Source: Bradyrhizobium sp. PSBB068 (GTDB lineage Bacteria; Pseudomonadota; Alphaproteobacteria; Rhizobiales; Xanthobacteraceae). Taken from it: DNA of 64,000 nucleotides. The notes beneath the pieces are model-generated. The model was not told the DNA's origin, did not search any database, and worked only from the letters and a program-made list of their open reading frames with translations. The DNA lies in NCBI GenBank assembly GCA_016839165.1, contig CP069300.1, forward strand, positions 5,828,001 to 5,892,000, written 5' to 3'. Below are positions 16,646 to 28,119 of the stretch, one piece after another. Position 1 is the stretch's first letter. Each line of letters starts with the position of its first letter. Position numbers and translations under genes: made by a program.

Positions 16646-17582
16646 TCTCAAGACCACCTATCGCGTCGGTACCGCCCCGGTCCACGCGGTGGATGGCGTA
16701 TCGCTCGACATCGCGCCGGGCGAGACTGTCGGTCTCGTTGGAGAGTCCGGCTGCGGAAAGTCGACCCTCGGCAAGACGATCCTGCGGCTCGTTGAACCGT
16801 CGGCCGGCCGTATCGCGTTCGACGGCGTGGATCTCACCACGCTGCCGCAGCAGCGACTGCGGGCCTACCGGCGCAGGCTGCAGATGGTGTTCCAGGACCC
16901 GTTCGCCTCGCTCAATCCACGCCAGACCATCGGCGATATCCTGCTCGCACCGCTCGACGTCCATCGCGTCGGCTCTCGCGCCGACCGACGCCAGCGGGTC
17001 AGTGCAATCCTGTCCCAGGTCGGCTTGCCGGAGGACGCGATTGCACGCTATCCGCATGAATTTTCGGGCGGCCAGCGTCAGCGCATCGGAATCGCACGAG
17101 CGCTGGTCCTGGGACCGGACCTGATCATCTGCGACGAGCCGGTGTCCGCGCTGGATCTATCCGTGCAAGCCCAGATCCTCAACCTGCTCGCCGACATCAA
17201 GCGCGACTTGAAGCTGTCGCTGCTCTTCATATCCCACGACCTCTCGGTGGTGCGTTATCTGTCGGATCGGGTGCTGGTGATGTATCTCGGGCGCATCGTC
17301 GAAGCCGGCAGCCATGAGCAAATCTGGAAGAGCCCGCTGCATCCCTACACCCGCGCGCTGATCGACGCTGTCCCGGACCCCGCCCGGCGGCGCTACGCAG
17401 CACCCCTGCCAGGCGACCTGCCGGACCCACGCAACGCGACCAAGGGCTGTCGCTTCCAACCACGCTGTCCGCTAGCAACGGAGCTCTGCAAACAGCAGTC
17501 TCCTGAGCTGCGCAGCGCGCGCTCCGGCCAGCGGGTTGCATGCCATCACGCCGAGATAATTGCAGTATCGGGCCCGACCTAA
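16623..17582 (+). CDS. DppF-like ABC transporter ATP-binding protein
   Basis: 319 residues with Walker A GESGCGKSTLG near residue 41, Q-loop FQDPFASLNPRQTIGDI, signature FSGGQRQRIGIARAL, Walker [19 protein letters not shown] and the cysteine-rich tail GCRFQPRCPLATELC. It starts inside the preceding ATPase gene. Its stop TAA overlaps the stop of the convergent binding-protein gene, so the two genes share 4 bases. Confidence 0.9.
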   Translation: MTLLSVTDLKTTYRVGTAPVHAVDGVSLDIAPGETVGLVGESGCGKSTLGKTILRLVEPSAGRIAFDGVDLTTLPQQRLRAYRRRLQMVFQDPFASLNPRQTIGDILLAPLDVHRVGSRADRRQRVSAILSQVGLPEDAIARYPHEFSGGQRQRIGIARALVLGPDLIICDEPVSALDLSVQAQILNLLADIKRDLKLSLLFISHDLSVVRYLSDRVLVMYLGRIVEAGSHEQIWKSPLHPYTRALIDAVPDPARRRYAAPLPGDLPDPRNATKGCRFQPRCPLATELCKQQSPELRSARSGQRVACHHAEIIAVSGPT

Positions 17583-19174
17583 CCGCGCAGCCAAACGCCC
17601 GCAAAATTGCCCTGAACACCGGCACTATCGACGGTGTGGCCGATGACCTTCCGGTTGTAGACAGTCACCGGTTTGCTCAGCATCAAGGGGAGCACCGGAA
17701 GCTCATCCGCGACAACCTCCTGAAAGCGATCAATCAGCGCCCTGCGCCTGGTCGTGTCGGATTCGACGGCAATCTGGGCAAAGAGCTGATCGACCTCCGG
17801 ATTGGAGTAATGGCTCGCATTGGTGAAGGCCACACCCTTCCGATAGTTGTCGCTGGTGAAGAACCGCTGCAGGCCGACCGTCGGATCGAACATGTTGGTG
17901 AAGGGGTGAAAGGTGAAGTCGTAGTCGCGGTCGGTATAGACCCGCTTCAGATAGCTTGGAAAATCCTGCCCGCGAACGGTCACGTCGATGCCAACGGCGG
18001 CCAACGCGCTCTTCAGGGCTTCGCCGCTGCGCTTGAAGTTCTCGCCAAAGGGTTGGAAGTCATGCGTCAGCGCAAACCGCCAACGGCCTCTCAGGGGGAA
18101 GCCGGCTTCGTCCAGGAGCCTGGCCGCTGCCTTCGGATCATAAGGGTATGTCGGGACCTTGTCGTTGTAGAACCGCTTCAAGGTCGGACTGACGATGCTG
18201 ACCGTCCGTTCTCCCAGTCCGTACCAGGCCACGTTGAGCACCACGGCGGGGTCGACCGCATGCGCGATCGCCTTCCGAACTTGCGGGCTCTTCAGGATCG
18301 GATGATCCAGATTGAACTCCAGGCCGTACAGCGTCGGAGAGTATTCGTAACCACGCGTCTCCTGGCCCAGATGCGGAAGGGAGCGGAAGCGCTCGAGATC
18401 CAGCGGCGAAACGGGCGTCGATCCGCCGAGGTCGAGCTCACCGGTTTCAAATGCGACGGCGCGCGCAGCCCCGTCAGGAATTACGCGGACCAGCAAGGCG
18501 TCAAGATATGGCTTCGGGCTGTCCCAGTAGTTCGGATTGCGGACATAACCGACATAGTTGCCGAGCACCCATTCCTTGAAGACGAAGGGCCCGGTCCCAA
18601 CTGGCGCACGATTGTTCGGGTTCTGCAGCGGATCGCCCTTGCCGTCGTAAATGTGACGCGGGACGATCGGAGACTCGCCCGCCGCCAGCGCGTAGAGCAG
18701 ATACGGCGCTGGCTTCGACAGTTTAAGCACGACCGTATGCTCGTCGACCGCACCGGATTCGAGCAGGTTGGCAAAGGTCGTACGACCACGTGGATGCGCG
18801 GATTTGAGAAGACCGATGGAATAAACGACGTCCGCGGCCGTAAACGGCTGGCCGTCATGCCATTTAACGTTCCGCCGCAACTCGAAACGATATTGCAACC
18901 CGTCTTCGCTGACGCTCCAGGCCGTTGCGAGTTGCGGTCTGGGATTGAGCTCGAAGTCGTAGGTCAGCAGCCCCTCGACCACCTTGGTGCTGGCCTGGAT
19001 AGCCGGCCCCTCCGTCGTGTTGAAGCACACCAGCGTGGTCGGTTCGGGTTGGATCACGAAGGATAGCCGCCCGCCGGCGCGGGGACTGCCCTCCTGCGCC
19101 CGCGCACCGCCAGCCGGCGCCGCGAGGGCAGCCACGCTTGCCGTGACGAACGTTCGTCGGGAAATCGAGACCAT
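17579..19174 (-). CDS. Extracellular solute-binding protein family 5, Tat-exported, paralog C
   Basis: 531 residues with the twin-arginine leader SRRTFVTAS and a GGARAQE cleavage region. The body carries YRFELRRNVKWHDGQPFTAADV, GTGPFVFKEWVLGN, FDPTVGLQRFFTSDNYR and HYSNPEVDQLFAQIAVESD, placing it with the paralogs at 6159, 8020 and 37542. It lies 9 bases downstream of the MetQ-like gene and converges on the Dpp-type operon. It is the positionally likeliest binding protein for that transporter even though it is encoded on the opposite strand. Confidence 0.9.
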   Translation of the reverse strand: MVSISRRTFVTASVAALAAPAGGARAQEGSPRAGGRLSFVIQPEPTTLVCFNTTEGPAIQASTKVVEGLLTYDFELNPRPQLATAWSVSEDGLQYRFELRRNVKWHDGQPFTAADVVYSIGLLKSAHPRGRTTFANLLESGAVDEHTVVLKLSKPAPYLLYALAAGESPIVPRHIYDGKGDPLQNPNNRAPVGTGPFVFKEWVLGNYVGYVRNPNYWDSPKPYLDALLVRVIPDGAARAVAFETGELDLGGSTPVSPLDLERFRSLPHLGQETRGYEYSPTLYGLEFNLDHPILKSPQVRKAIAHAVDPAVVLNVAWYGLGERTVSIVSPTLKRFYNDKVPTYPYDPKAAARLLDEAGFPLRGRWRFALTHDFQPFGENFKRSGEALKSALAAVGIDVTVRGQDFPSYLKRVYTDRDYDFTFHPFTNMFDPTVGLQRFFTSDNYRKGVAFTNASHYSNPEVDQLFAQIAVESDTTRRRALIDRFQEVVADELPVLPLMLSKPVTVYNRKVIGHTVDSAGVQGNFAGVWLRG

Positions 19175-19183
19175 TTTGCTTGC

Positions 19184-20017
19184 CTACGACCCCGGGAAGG
19201 TCACGAGCGATCCGTAAAGCTCGCGCAACTTGGCATGCACAGCCTCGGAGTCGCGATAGACCGCGATGAAACGGCTCAGGCGCGCGTCGTCCTTCAATTC
19301 TGGCCGCGTCACGAACTGAAAGGCATAAATCGGTTCATTCTCGAAGATCAGGCCCGAGGACGGATCGAGCCCCGCAAGCCTCGCAAACGTCGGATAGGTT
19401 GCCGCGGCGTCAACGTCATCAAGGGAACGCGCAATCTGCGGCCCTTCGAGTTGGACCAGCTTCAATGGCTTGCGGTATGCGACGATGTCCTCGATCTTTG
19501 CACGATGATCGGCCCCCGGCTTGAGCTCGATCAGGCCGGCTCGCTGCAGGAGCAGCAGCGCTCGACCGGTGTTCACGGCATCACTTGAGATCGCGATCCG
19601 GGCATTGTCCGGGAGATCCGGGATTGACTTGTATTTCTTGGAATAGAGTCCGAATGGAGTGCTGAAAGCCGGCGCGACGGGAACGAGCTTGTAGCCTGCA
19701 TTCTTGATGCTGAATTCAAGGAATGGAACGTGCTGGAACAGATTCGCGTCGATCTCCTTTTCGGCGACCGCGCGATTTGGCGTATTCCAGTCGTTGAACT
19801 CGATCAGTTCAACGTTCAGGCCCTGCGCCTTGGCTTCGCGCGCCGCAATCTCGGCGGCCTGGTTCGATATGCTGGTCGCAAGACCGATCCTGAGCGGTCT
19901 TTCATCGGCCGAAACCAGCGATACTCTGGCAAGCAACCCGAAGAGCGCCAGGCCAATCGCGAAATCTCGCCATGTCCGGCCCAGTTTGGACGAACGATAC
20001 AGGCTCTCCTGTGACAC
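19184..20017 (-). CDS. MetQ/NlpA-family substrate-binding protein
   Basis: About 277 residues. I take GTG at 20017, preceded by AAGAAGGGAAG, because it gives a normal leader (TWRDFAIGLALFGLLARVSLVSADE). The mature part is MetQ-like: IDANLFQHVPFLEFSIKNAGYKLVPV, FGLYSKKYKSIPDLPDNARIAISSDAVNTGRALLLLQ and IARSLDDVDAAATYPTF. The family binds methionine or related sulfur amino acids and sulfonates. No MetN or MetI partner is in the window. It is cotranscribed with the family 5 binding protein at 17579. Confidence 0.88.
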   Translation of the reverse strand: MSQESLYRSSKLGRTWRDFAIGLALFGLLARVSLVSADERPLRIGLATSISNQAAEIAAREAKAQGLNVELIEFNDWNTPNRAVAEKEIDANLFQHVPFLEFSIKNAGYKLVPVAPAFSTPFGLYSKKYKSIPDLPDNARIAISSDAVNTGRALLLLQRAGLIELKPGADHRAKIEDIVAYRKPLKLVQLEGPQIARSLDDVDAAATYPTFARLAGLDPSSGLIFENEPIYAFQFVTRPELKDDARLSRFIAVYRDSEAVHAKLRELYGSLVTFPGS

Positions 20018-20164
20018 TGTCTTCCCTTCTTGCTGCGGCCAGGAAGGCTGGTCCCTTGGTGGCGGAGCCGACTGTCGCGGGAGACCCGACCAAAGCCGCC
20101 GTTTGGTCGTTTCTCCTCGCGACAGTCCCGTTCTGATCAATCGACCGGCGAGACGGCCGGCTGC

Positions 20165-22163
<1,999 letters not shown>

Positions 22164-22201
22164 CGGGACTACCTTCGAAAATTTCTGAGTTCAAGTTCGC
22201 G

Positions 22202-22229
22202 CATCAACGGCGCAATTTCGCCTTTGATG
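22202..22229. promoter_or_regulatory. 28-base imperfect dyad upstream of groES
   Basis: CATCAA and TTGATG at the ends flank a GGCG...CGCC core; 12 of 14 symmetric base pairs match. It begins about 40 bases upstream of the groES start codon. It is not the CIRCE element (TTAGCACTC-N9-GAGTGCTAA). Operator, RNA stem or both are possible. Confidence 0.45.
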
Positions 22230-22346
22230 TCTTCAAAACGTTATGGTCGCGATGATTTCGTGTCCATATCAAATTGCGCTACCGAAATAGACGATTGCTG
22301 CCGATGCAGCGCGACGCGGAAAACGTTTCGGTCGGTGAAATGCAAT

Positions 22347-22387
22347 GACACCCTGCAAGTCCTCGATGGCGAGACCCGCAGGGTGTC
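22347..22387 (-). terminator. Perfect 10-bp stem-loop after the SsuD-like gene
   Basis: GACACCCTGC (22347-22356) and GCAGGGTGTC (22378-22387) are perfect inverted repeats with a 21-base loop, starting 7 bases after the stop of the minus-strand gene ending at 22394. There is no strong T run, so it may be a weak terminator or an mRNA-end stem between that operon and groESL. Confidence 0.45.
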
Positions 22388-22393
22388 ACGCCG

Positions 22394-23455
22394 CTAAGCT
22401 GCGGCCCTGCCCTGCAAGTGCCGCACGCGGGGAATCACGTGTTCGGCGAAGCGCGCCATGTTCTCGTCGACCGGCTGGAATTGCAGCATGAAGAGTTCGA
22501 CACCAATCGCATTGAACTCGACGATACGCCTGGCGACCGTGTCATAGCTGCCGACCAGCCGCGCCGAGGTGCCGCCATTGGTCCCGACTCTTGCCTCCTT
22601 GGCCGCGGTCTTGAACATCTGCGCTTCGGGATCCGCATTCGCCACCAACCGGGCGCGCGCCGGCTTGTCTTGCTCCGCGATGGCAAACAACTTCGTCAGC
22701 TCGGCCTCCGCTTCGGCATCCGTCTCGCGGGCGATAACGAAGGCGGACATCCCGAAGCGGATCGGCGCTCCAATACGCGGCCTGTGGGCGACATCCTGGA
22801 TCAGGGCGCGAATATCCTGAAGCGGCTGCCCATTCATGAAATAGACATCCGCGGCGTGAGCCGCGAGCGCCCGTGCCGCTTCCGACTCGCCGCCAAGATA
22901 GATCGCCGGTCGTGGCCGGAACTCGTCGCGCGGACGCAATTGATAGGCCTCGATGCTGAAGTGCTGCCCCCGGAAATCCACGCGATGGCCGGATGTCAGC
23001 CGCTCGAAAATCTCGACCCACTCCCGCCCATAGGCGTAGCGATCGTCATGATCGGGAAAGCCAATTCCCGAGCGCTCCAGTTCCGGACGGTACCACGCAT
23101 TGACCAGATTGATGCCGAACCGCCCCTCACTGATATTCTCGATCTGCAGCGCCATCTTCGCGAGCACGACCGGGTGCACCAGCAAGGGCTTGATCGCGGC
23201 AATCAGCTCGATCCGGCCGGTCAGCGCGGCAAGGGCGGCCGCGCCGGTCCAGGTTTCGAGCAGATCCTGGTCGTCACCGCTCGGATGGATGATGTGCTGC
23301 GCAAGCAGCGTGGATTCATACCCAAGCGCTTCGGCCTGCAAGATCTGGGCACGAACGCGTTTCCATGACGCATCGGGCGGATCGCTGGGATGATGTCGGG
23401 AGGCCCAGCTGCCATGGGTGAGCGCCCATACGCCAAATCGCAGGGGTAACGTCAT
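22394..23455 (-). CDS. SsuD-like luciferase-family alkanesulfonate monooxygenase
   Basis: 353 residues of the LLM family in the SsuD/alkanesulfonate style: FGVWALTHGSWAS start, LLAQHIIHPSG near 55, GRFGINLVNAWYRPELERSGIGF in the active-site region near 115-135, and a C-terminal RLVGSYDTVARRIVEFNAIGVELFML block. The ATG at 23455 has GAGG upstream; the TTG at 23476 is less likely. It follows the OsmC gene by 21 bases. The expected reaction is FMNH2- and O2-dependent desulfonation giving aldehyde and sulfite. Confidence 0.88.
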   Translation of the reverse strand: MTLPLRFGVWALTHGSWASRHHPSDPPDASWKRVRAQILQAEALGYESTLLAQHIIHPSGDDQDLLETWTGAAALAALTGRIELIAAIKPLLVHPVVLAKMALQIENISEGRFGINLVNAWYRPELERSGIGFPDHDDRYAYGREWVEIFERLTSGHRVDFRGQHFSIEAYQLRPRDEFRPRPAIYLGGESEAARALAAHAADVYFMNGQPLQDIRALIQDVAHRPRIGAPIRFGMSAFVIARETDAEAEAELTKLFAIAEQDKPARARLVANADPEAQMFKTAAKEARVGTNGGTSARLVGSYDTVARRIVEFNAIGVELFMLQFQPVDENMARFAEHVIPRVRHLQGRAAA

Positions 23456-23476
23456 GCTCGAAACCTCGCGGTCCAA

Positions 23477-24001
23477 TCACTCGGCGGCCGCGCTCAACGA
23501 ACCCTGCCGCAGCGAAAGCTGCACAGGCGTCGGATTGCGAAGGATATCGAGCACCGGACAATGGGCGTCGACGACCTGCTTGAGACGCTCCAGCTCCGCC
23601 TGCGGGGCTGAGCTGTCGAGGATCACCTCGGCTTCGATCCCCTGAAAGCCCGCTCTGATGTCGGGTTGCACGTTGAAGAAGCCGCGCAAATCAATTGTCC
23701 CGGTGAGACGAACCGAGACACCATCAAGCGGAATGCCGAGCGCGTCCGCATAGAGCCGGTAGGTGATCTCCTGGCAGGACCCCAATGCAGCCAGGACGTA
23801 TTCGACCGGGTTCGGCGCGGTGTCATTCCCGCCAAGGCCCGGAGGCTCGTCCACCGCGACATGAAACTGGCGGATTGAAACGGCGCTATTGACACCATCA
23901 CCGAGGCGCGACTGCGCATGGAACGCGGCCTGAGCCTGCGCCGGGTCTACGCCCAATGCAGCCTGGGTTCCGGTGAACACGTCCTTGAACTTGAAGCTCA
24001 T
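23477..24001 (-). CDS. OsmC/Ohr-family redox protein
   Basis: 174 residues with the OsmC fold markers: DEPPGLGGNDTAPNPVEYVLAALGSCQEITYRLYADALG around 50-90 containing the first catalytic cysteine, and a second cysteine in VDAHCPVLDIL near 145. The family reduces organic hydroperoxides or other reactive thiols and sulfur species in the cytoplasm. It leads the OsmC-SsuD-like pair. Together with the sulfur monooxygenases it may detoxify peroxide or reactive sulfur formed during desulfurisation; that link is inference. Confidence 0.9.
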   Translation of the reverse strand: MSFKFKDVFTGTQAALGVDPAQAQAAFHAQSRLGDGVNSAVSIRQFHVAVDEPPGLGGNDTAPNPVEYVLAALGSCQEITYRLYADALGIPLDGVSVRLTGTIDLRGFFNVQPDIRAGFQGIEAEVILDSSAPQAELERLKQVVDAHCPVLDILRNPTPVQLSLRQGSLSAAAE

Positions 24002-24206
24002 CGCAAGTCCCTTCGCTTGAGTAAGCTACGACGGCGAAATTGTGAGCCCGCACAACCTGCTTATCAATCGAGCCGCGACAAAAACGATGAACAGAGCCTC
24101 GCAGGTCGGATCGCCAACACATTCGTTCCACGGCTCGACCAGTGTGAAGGAAAACCGTCGCGGTCGCAGGCGCGTCGTTCGGCAGGCGATGCAGCCAGCC
24201 GCCGTC

Positions 24207-25430
24207 TTACGCCGTGCCGATCCGGTACTGGCCCGGCGGAGGTGTTCCGTTGACCGCGAAATCACCGACGATGCGATCCCGATAAACGCGAGGGTTATGG
24301 TTGGTGATGGTCCGTGCATTGCGCCAGTAGCGATCAAGCGCCAGATTGCGCGCTGCCGATGATGCACCCAAGGCATCGAAGAAGATCGTGGTCGCCTCCA
24401 GGATCAGGCTTGAGACAACCGTGACGGCCTGATCGAGCTCGAGCTCGGCAATGGCGACAGCAGCGGCAATTCGATCCTCATCCTGAGAGAGCTGCGATTC
24501 ATGGGCGCGCTGCAAGGCCTCGGCGACCTTGAGCACGATTGCCCCGGCCGCATAAGCGTTGCCGCGTACCCTGCCCACCACCTGAAGTATCTGCGGGTCC
24601 GCCGCTACGCGATCGGCGTTGCCGTGGCTGAAAACCCGCGTCCGCTGCTTGACCAGATGCGCAACGTCATTGGCCGCGGCACGCCCAATGCCCGCGAGTG
24701 TTGCAAGGTGCACCAGTTGGTAGAATGGATTGGAATATTTGAACCGTGCGGTCACCGGAATGACCTGGTTACCCTCGACCGGAACATCCTTGAAGATCGT
24801 CGTGCCGCTCGCCGTGAGCGCCTGGCCAAAGCCGTCCCAATCGTCGAGCACCTCGACCCCGGGCGAATGGCGGGAAACGACGACACCGACCGGCTCGCCA
24901 TTCTCATGCTGGGCCGCGATGTTGATCCAGTCGGCGAACAGCGTGCCGGTCGTGTAGTATTTGCGGCCGTTGAGCACCAGCTGCCCGTCCTTGCTGGAAA
25001 CAGTGGTCGAGAACGCCTGCAGCTTGTTGTCGCCGACCTCACTGTGCCCATTGCCGAACAGGGTCTTCTCGCCGATGCGGCGCAGCCACAGTTCGCGGCG
25101 CTTTGGATCGGCCGAGTTGAGCACGTCCTCCGTGAAGCCAAAATGCGAGCGGAGCGAATTGGTGACGTTCGAGTCGGCCTCCGACAGTTCGATCAGCAGG
25201 TTGAACAGCTCCGGCAGCGTCGCGCCGGCACCGCCAAACTCGTCCGGCACCCGCACGGTCGTGAAGCCAGCCGCGCGCAACGCCTTGATCTCGTCATAGG
25301 GCAGGCGCCGCTCAAGATCGCGCGCGACGGCGGTGTCCTTGATCGAGCGGAACAACGGCCGAAAGGGTTCGGCAAGGTCTTCATATCGTGACGACGGGCC
25401 ACTGCCCCAGGCTTGATCGATCTGCGTCAT
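24207..25430 (-). CDS. DszC/SfnC-type monooxygenase (acyl-CoA dehydrogenase fold), second copy
   Basis: 407 residues homologous to the protein at 9647: TVRVPDEFGGAGATLPELF near 55-75, GNGHSEVGDNKLQAF and DDWDGFGQALTASGTTIF in the beta domain, and the diagnostic C-terminus YWRNARTITNHNPRVYRDRIVGDF. It is separated by 2 bases from the stop-proximal end of the ABC ATPase gene and therefore ends a transporter-plus-enzyme operon (29043-30653 through 24207). It probably oxidises the compound that the transporter brings in. Confidence 0.87.
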   Translation of the reverse strand: MTQIDQAWGSGPSSRYEDLAEPFRPLFRSIKDTAVARDLERRLPYDEIKALRAAGFTTVRVPDEFGGAGATLPELFNLLIELSEADSNVTNSLRSHFGFTEDVLNSADPKRRELWLRRIGEKTLFGNGHSEVGDNKLQAFSTTVSSKDGQLVLNGRKYYTTGTLFADWINIAAQHENGEPVGVVVSRHSPGVEVLDDWDGFGQALTASGTTIFKDVPVEGNQVIPVTARFKYSNPFYQLVHLATLAGIGRAAANDVAHLVKQRTRVFSHGNADRVAADPQILQVVGRVRGNAYAAGAIVLKVAEALQRAHESQLSQDEDRIAAAVAIAELELDQAVTVVSSLILEATTIFFDALGASSAARNLALDRYWRNARTITNHNPRVYRDRIVGDFAVNGTPPPGQYRIGTA

Positions 25431-25432
25431 CG

Positions 25433-27214
25433 CTATCCTCCTGTTGCGGCTTCTGTCCCTTGAGCAGGACCGGCGACGATTGCGCCGGCAACTTGCGCCC
25501 GGGCGGTCAATCCACGCTGGATATCCGGGACTGCGGCGAGCAGCGCCCGCGTGTAGGGCTGTTGCGGATGTCCGAGCACCGCCTCGACGGTGCCCTGCTC
25601 AACCACGCGACCGTCGTGGAAAACGAGCACCCGATCGGCCAGATGTTCGATCACGCCGAGATCATGCGAGATGAAGAGCAGCGCCATGCCAAGCTTCGAC
25701 TGCAACTCCGCAAGCAGGTCCAGCACCTGAGCCTGGATGCAGATATCGAGCGCCGACACCGGCTCGTCGCAGACGATCAGGGCGGGTTCGGCCGCCAATG
25801 CCCTCGCGATCGAGACCCGCTGACGCTGGCCGCCGGACAGCGACCTCGGCCGGCGTTCGAGGTATTCGGCACTCAGACCGACGAGCTCAAGCAGCGAAAC
25901 GATGCGTTCACGCTGCTGCTTGCGCTCCGGCAGGCCCGCGAGATTTTCAGCGATGATGTCCTGAACGCGATAGCGGGGATCGAAACTGCTGAGCGCATCC
26001 TGCGGAATATATTGCAGCTTACGCCGAAGCGGCCGCCGCCCTGCTTCCGAGACAGTCGACCAGGGGCGACCGAGCAACCGCACCTCTCCCTGATCGGGTG
26101 AAAGCAGGCCGAGAACGATCTTGGCGCAGGTCGATTTGCCCGAACCCGACTCGCCGACGATGCCGACGACCTCGCCCGCCCTGACGTCGAAGCTGACGTC
26201 CTGCAGCACAGTCGAACGGACACGCCCCGTCGCCTTGGGCGAAATGTAGCTCTTGGAAATCATCTCGACCTCCAGAACCACCTCGCCGGCCTCGCGGCGG
26301 GACGGCAACGGCTCACGCGTGATCGTAACGGTATCTCCGTTTCCGGCGTTCACTGCCGCGAGCTCAATTCGCGCCGACGCGAGCCGCGCTCCGCGTGAGC
26401 GGACCGACGGAACGGCCGCGATCAACTGCCGCGTATAGGAGTGTCGTGGCCGGGTCAGCACGTCGTGGGTCGGTCCTCTGTCGACGACCCTGCCGTCACG
26501 CATCACTATCACCCGGTCCGCGATTCCGGCGACGACGGCGAGATCGTGACTGATCAGCAATACGCCCGCACCGTCGCGGATTCGTTCCGCGAGCACTTGC
26601 AGGACTTGCGCTTGCACGGTGACGTCGAGAGACGTGGTCGGCTCGTCTGCAATGATCAGATCGGGATTGGCGGCGATTGCCGATGCGATCAGCGCACGTT
26701 GGCGCAATCCGCCCGAAAGTTGATGCGCATACTGCATGGCGCGATCCGCCGGATTGGGAATGCCGACCCTGCGCAGCGTGTCCAGCGTTCGCTCCCGGAT
26801 CGATCCGGGATCGGTCAGAATCCCGTGACTGGAGATCACTTCGGCGACCTCCTGTCCGATCGTGCGCAACGGGTCGAGCGAGACCAGCGCATCCTGCATG
26901 ACGAGACCGGTGACCGTTCCACGCAGCTTGCGCCAGTCGGCCTCCCGATAGCCGCGCACATCGCGGCCCTTGATCTCGAAGCGACGGGCGGTTGTCGTGG
27001 CCCCCTCTCCAGCGAGGTTCAACAGGCTTCGCGCGGTCACGCTCTTGCCTGAGCCGGACTCACCGACCAGTGCGACGCACTCGCCGGGCCGGATCGTCAG
27101 ATCGACGTCGATCACGATCGGCCTGTCGGCATTTGCGCCGGCAAAGCCCACATTCAGGCCCAGGATCTCGACCAGCGGAGCCTTTAGCTCGGGCGCGGAT
27201 TGACCGGTGCTCAT
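25433..27214 (-). CDS. Fused dual ABC ATPase of peptide/nickel type (DppD-DppF in one chain)
   Basis: 593 residues with two complete nucleotide-binding domains. The first has [12 protein letters not shown] near 42, [15 protein letters not shown] and [18 protein letters not shown]. The second has [12 protein letters not shown] near 340, [15 protein letters not shown] and [18 protein letters not shown]. The ATG at 27214 overlaps the upstream permease stop by 4 bases, which fixes the start; the frame is open 49 codons further. Unlike the ATPases at 15641/16623, no cysteine-rich tail is visible in either half. Confidence 0.92.
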   Translation of the reverse strand: MSTGQSAPELKAPLVEILGLNVGFAGANADRPIVIDVDLTIRPGECVALVGESGSGKSVTARSLLNLAGEGATTTARRFEIKGRDVRGYREADWRKLRGTVTGLVMQDALVSLDPLRTIGQEVAEVISSHGILTDPGSIRERTLDTLRRVGIPNPADRAMQYAHQLSGGLRQRALIASAIAANPDLIIADEPTTSLDVTVQAQVLQVLAERIRDGAGVLLISHDLAVVAGIADRVIVMRDGRVVDRGPTHDVLTRPRHSYTRQLIAAVPSVRSRGARLASARIELAAVNAGNGDTVTITREPLPSRREAGEVVLEVEMISKSYISPKATGRVRSTVLQDVSFDVRAGEVVGIVGESGSGKSTCAKIVLGLLSPDQGEVRLLGRPWSTVSEAGRRPLRRKLQYIPQDALSSFDPRYRVQDIIAENLAGLPERKQQRERIVSLLELVGLSAEYLERRPRSLSGGQRQRVSIARALAAEPALIVCDEPVSALDICIQAQVLDLLAELQSKLGMALLFISHDLGVIEHLADRVLVFHDGRVVEQGTVEAVLGHPQQPYTRALLAAVPDIQRGLTARAQVAGAIVAGPAQGTEAATGG

Positions 27215-28119
27215 GCCATCCGCCCCTCGAATTTCTTCTGCAGGAAGTTGCCGACCACACTGAAGGCGATCACCGTGGCCGTGATCGCAAGGCCCGGGAA
27301 CACGCCCGGCCACCACGCGACCCGCAGCACGTCGCGGCTCTCCGCCAGCATGACGCCCCATTCCGGCGTCGGCGGCTGCGGGCCGAGACCCAGGAAGCTC
27401 AGGCCCGACACGATCAGGATGGTGCTGCCGATATAGACGGTCGCGATGATCGGAATGGCGACCAGCACATTGGGCAATACGTGGCGCAGAAACACCTGCC
27501 GTTGGCTCAATCCATAGATTGTTGCCTGTGTCACGTAATCCGCGTCGCGCACCAATTGGGTCTGCGCCCGGACCACGCGGCCGAACTTGGGAATGCCGGC
27601 GATCCCGACTGCGATCGCGATATTAAGCATGCCCTGGCCGAGGAAGGTGACGATCAACATCGCAAGCAACACACCCGGAAAGGACGACAGCATGTCGAAC
27701 AGACGCGACACGGATTCATCGAGGATCCGATTGCGCTGGCCGGCGATGATCCCGAGAATCACACCCAGACCGAGCCCGACGGCAACGCCGCCGAAGCCGA
27801 TCAGAAGCGAGTACCGGGTGCCATAGATGGTTCGCGCAAAGACGTCGCGGCCAAGGCGATCAGTGCCGAACAGATGGGCCCAGCCTGGCGGCTTCAGCCC
27901 CTCGGTGAAATCGCCGACGAGCGGATCGAAATGGGTGAACAGCGACGGCGCCGTCGCCGCAGCGATCAGGAGCAGCACGAATGCCACGGCCACCACAAAC
28001 GCGAGGGGCGGACGACGCCGAACCGCGGGCACTGGAAGCGAAGTTTCGAACCCGACGAGGTCCTCAGGTCGATCGAGCGGGACGGCTTGCTCGAATGAGC
28101 GGTGCGACGGCGCGGTCAT
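27211..28119 (-). CDS. Peptide/nickel-type ABC transporter permease (DppC-like)
   Basis: 302 residues: GTDRLGRDVFARTIYGTRYSLLIG near 90-110, docking loop DYVTQATIYGLSQRQVFLRHVLPNVLV near 195-220 and a C-terminal GLSFLGLGPQPPTPEWGVML. The start overlaps the DppB-like gene by 4 bases and the end overlaps the ATPase gene by 4 bases. Confidence 0.91.
   Translation of the reverse strand: MTAPSHRSFEQAVPLDRPEDLVGFETSLPVPAVRRRPPLAFVVAVAFVLLLIAAATAPSLFTHFDPLVGDFTEGLKPPGWAHLFGTDRLGRDVFARTIYGTRYSLLIGFGGVAVGLGLGVILGIIAGQRNRILDESVSRLFDMLSSFPGVLLAMLIVTFLGQGMLNIAIAVGIAGIPKFGRVVRAQTQLVRDADYVTQATIYGLSQRQVFLRHVLPNVLVAIPIIATVYIGSTILIVSGLSFLGLGPQPPTPEWGVMLAESRDVLRVAWWPGVFPGLAITATVIAFSVVGNFLQKKFEGRMA

Noticed and set aside
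17540..19066. 508-codon plus-strand frame
   Set aside because: Antisense shadow of the family 5 binding protein at 17579-19174.
22164..22393. Search for CIRCE, sigma32 and sigma54 elements before groES
   Set aside because: None of the consensus sequences was found; only the 28-base dyad and the terminator-like stem are reported.
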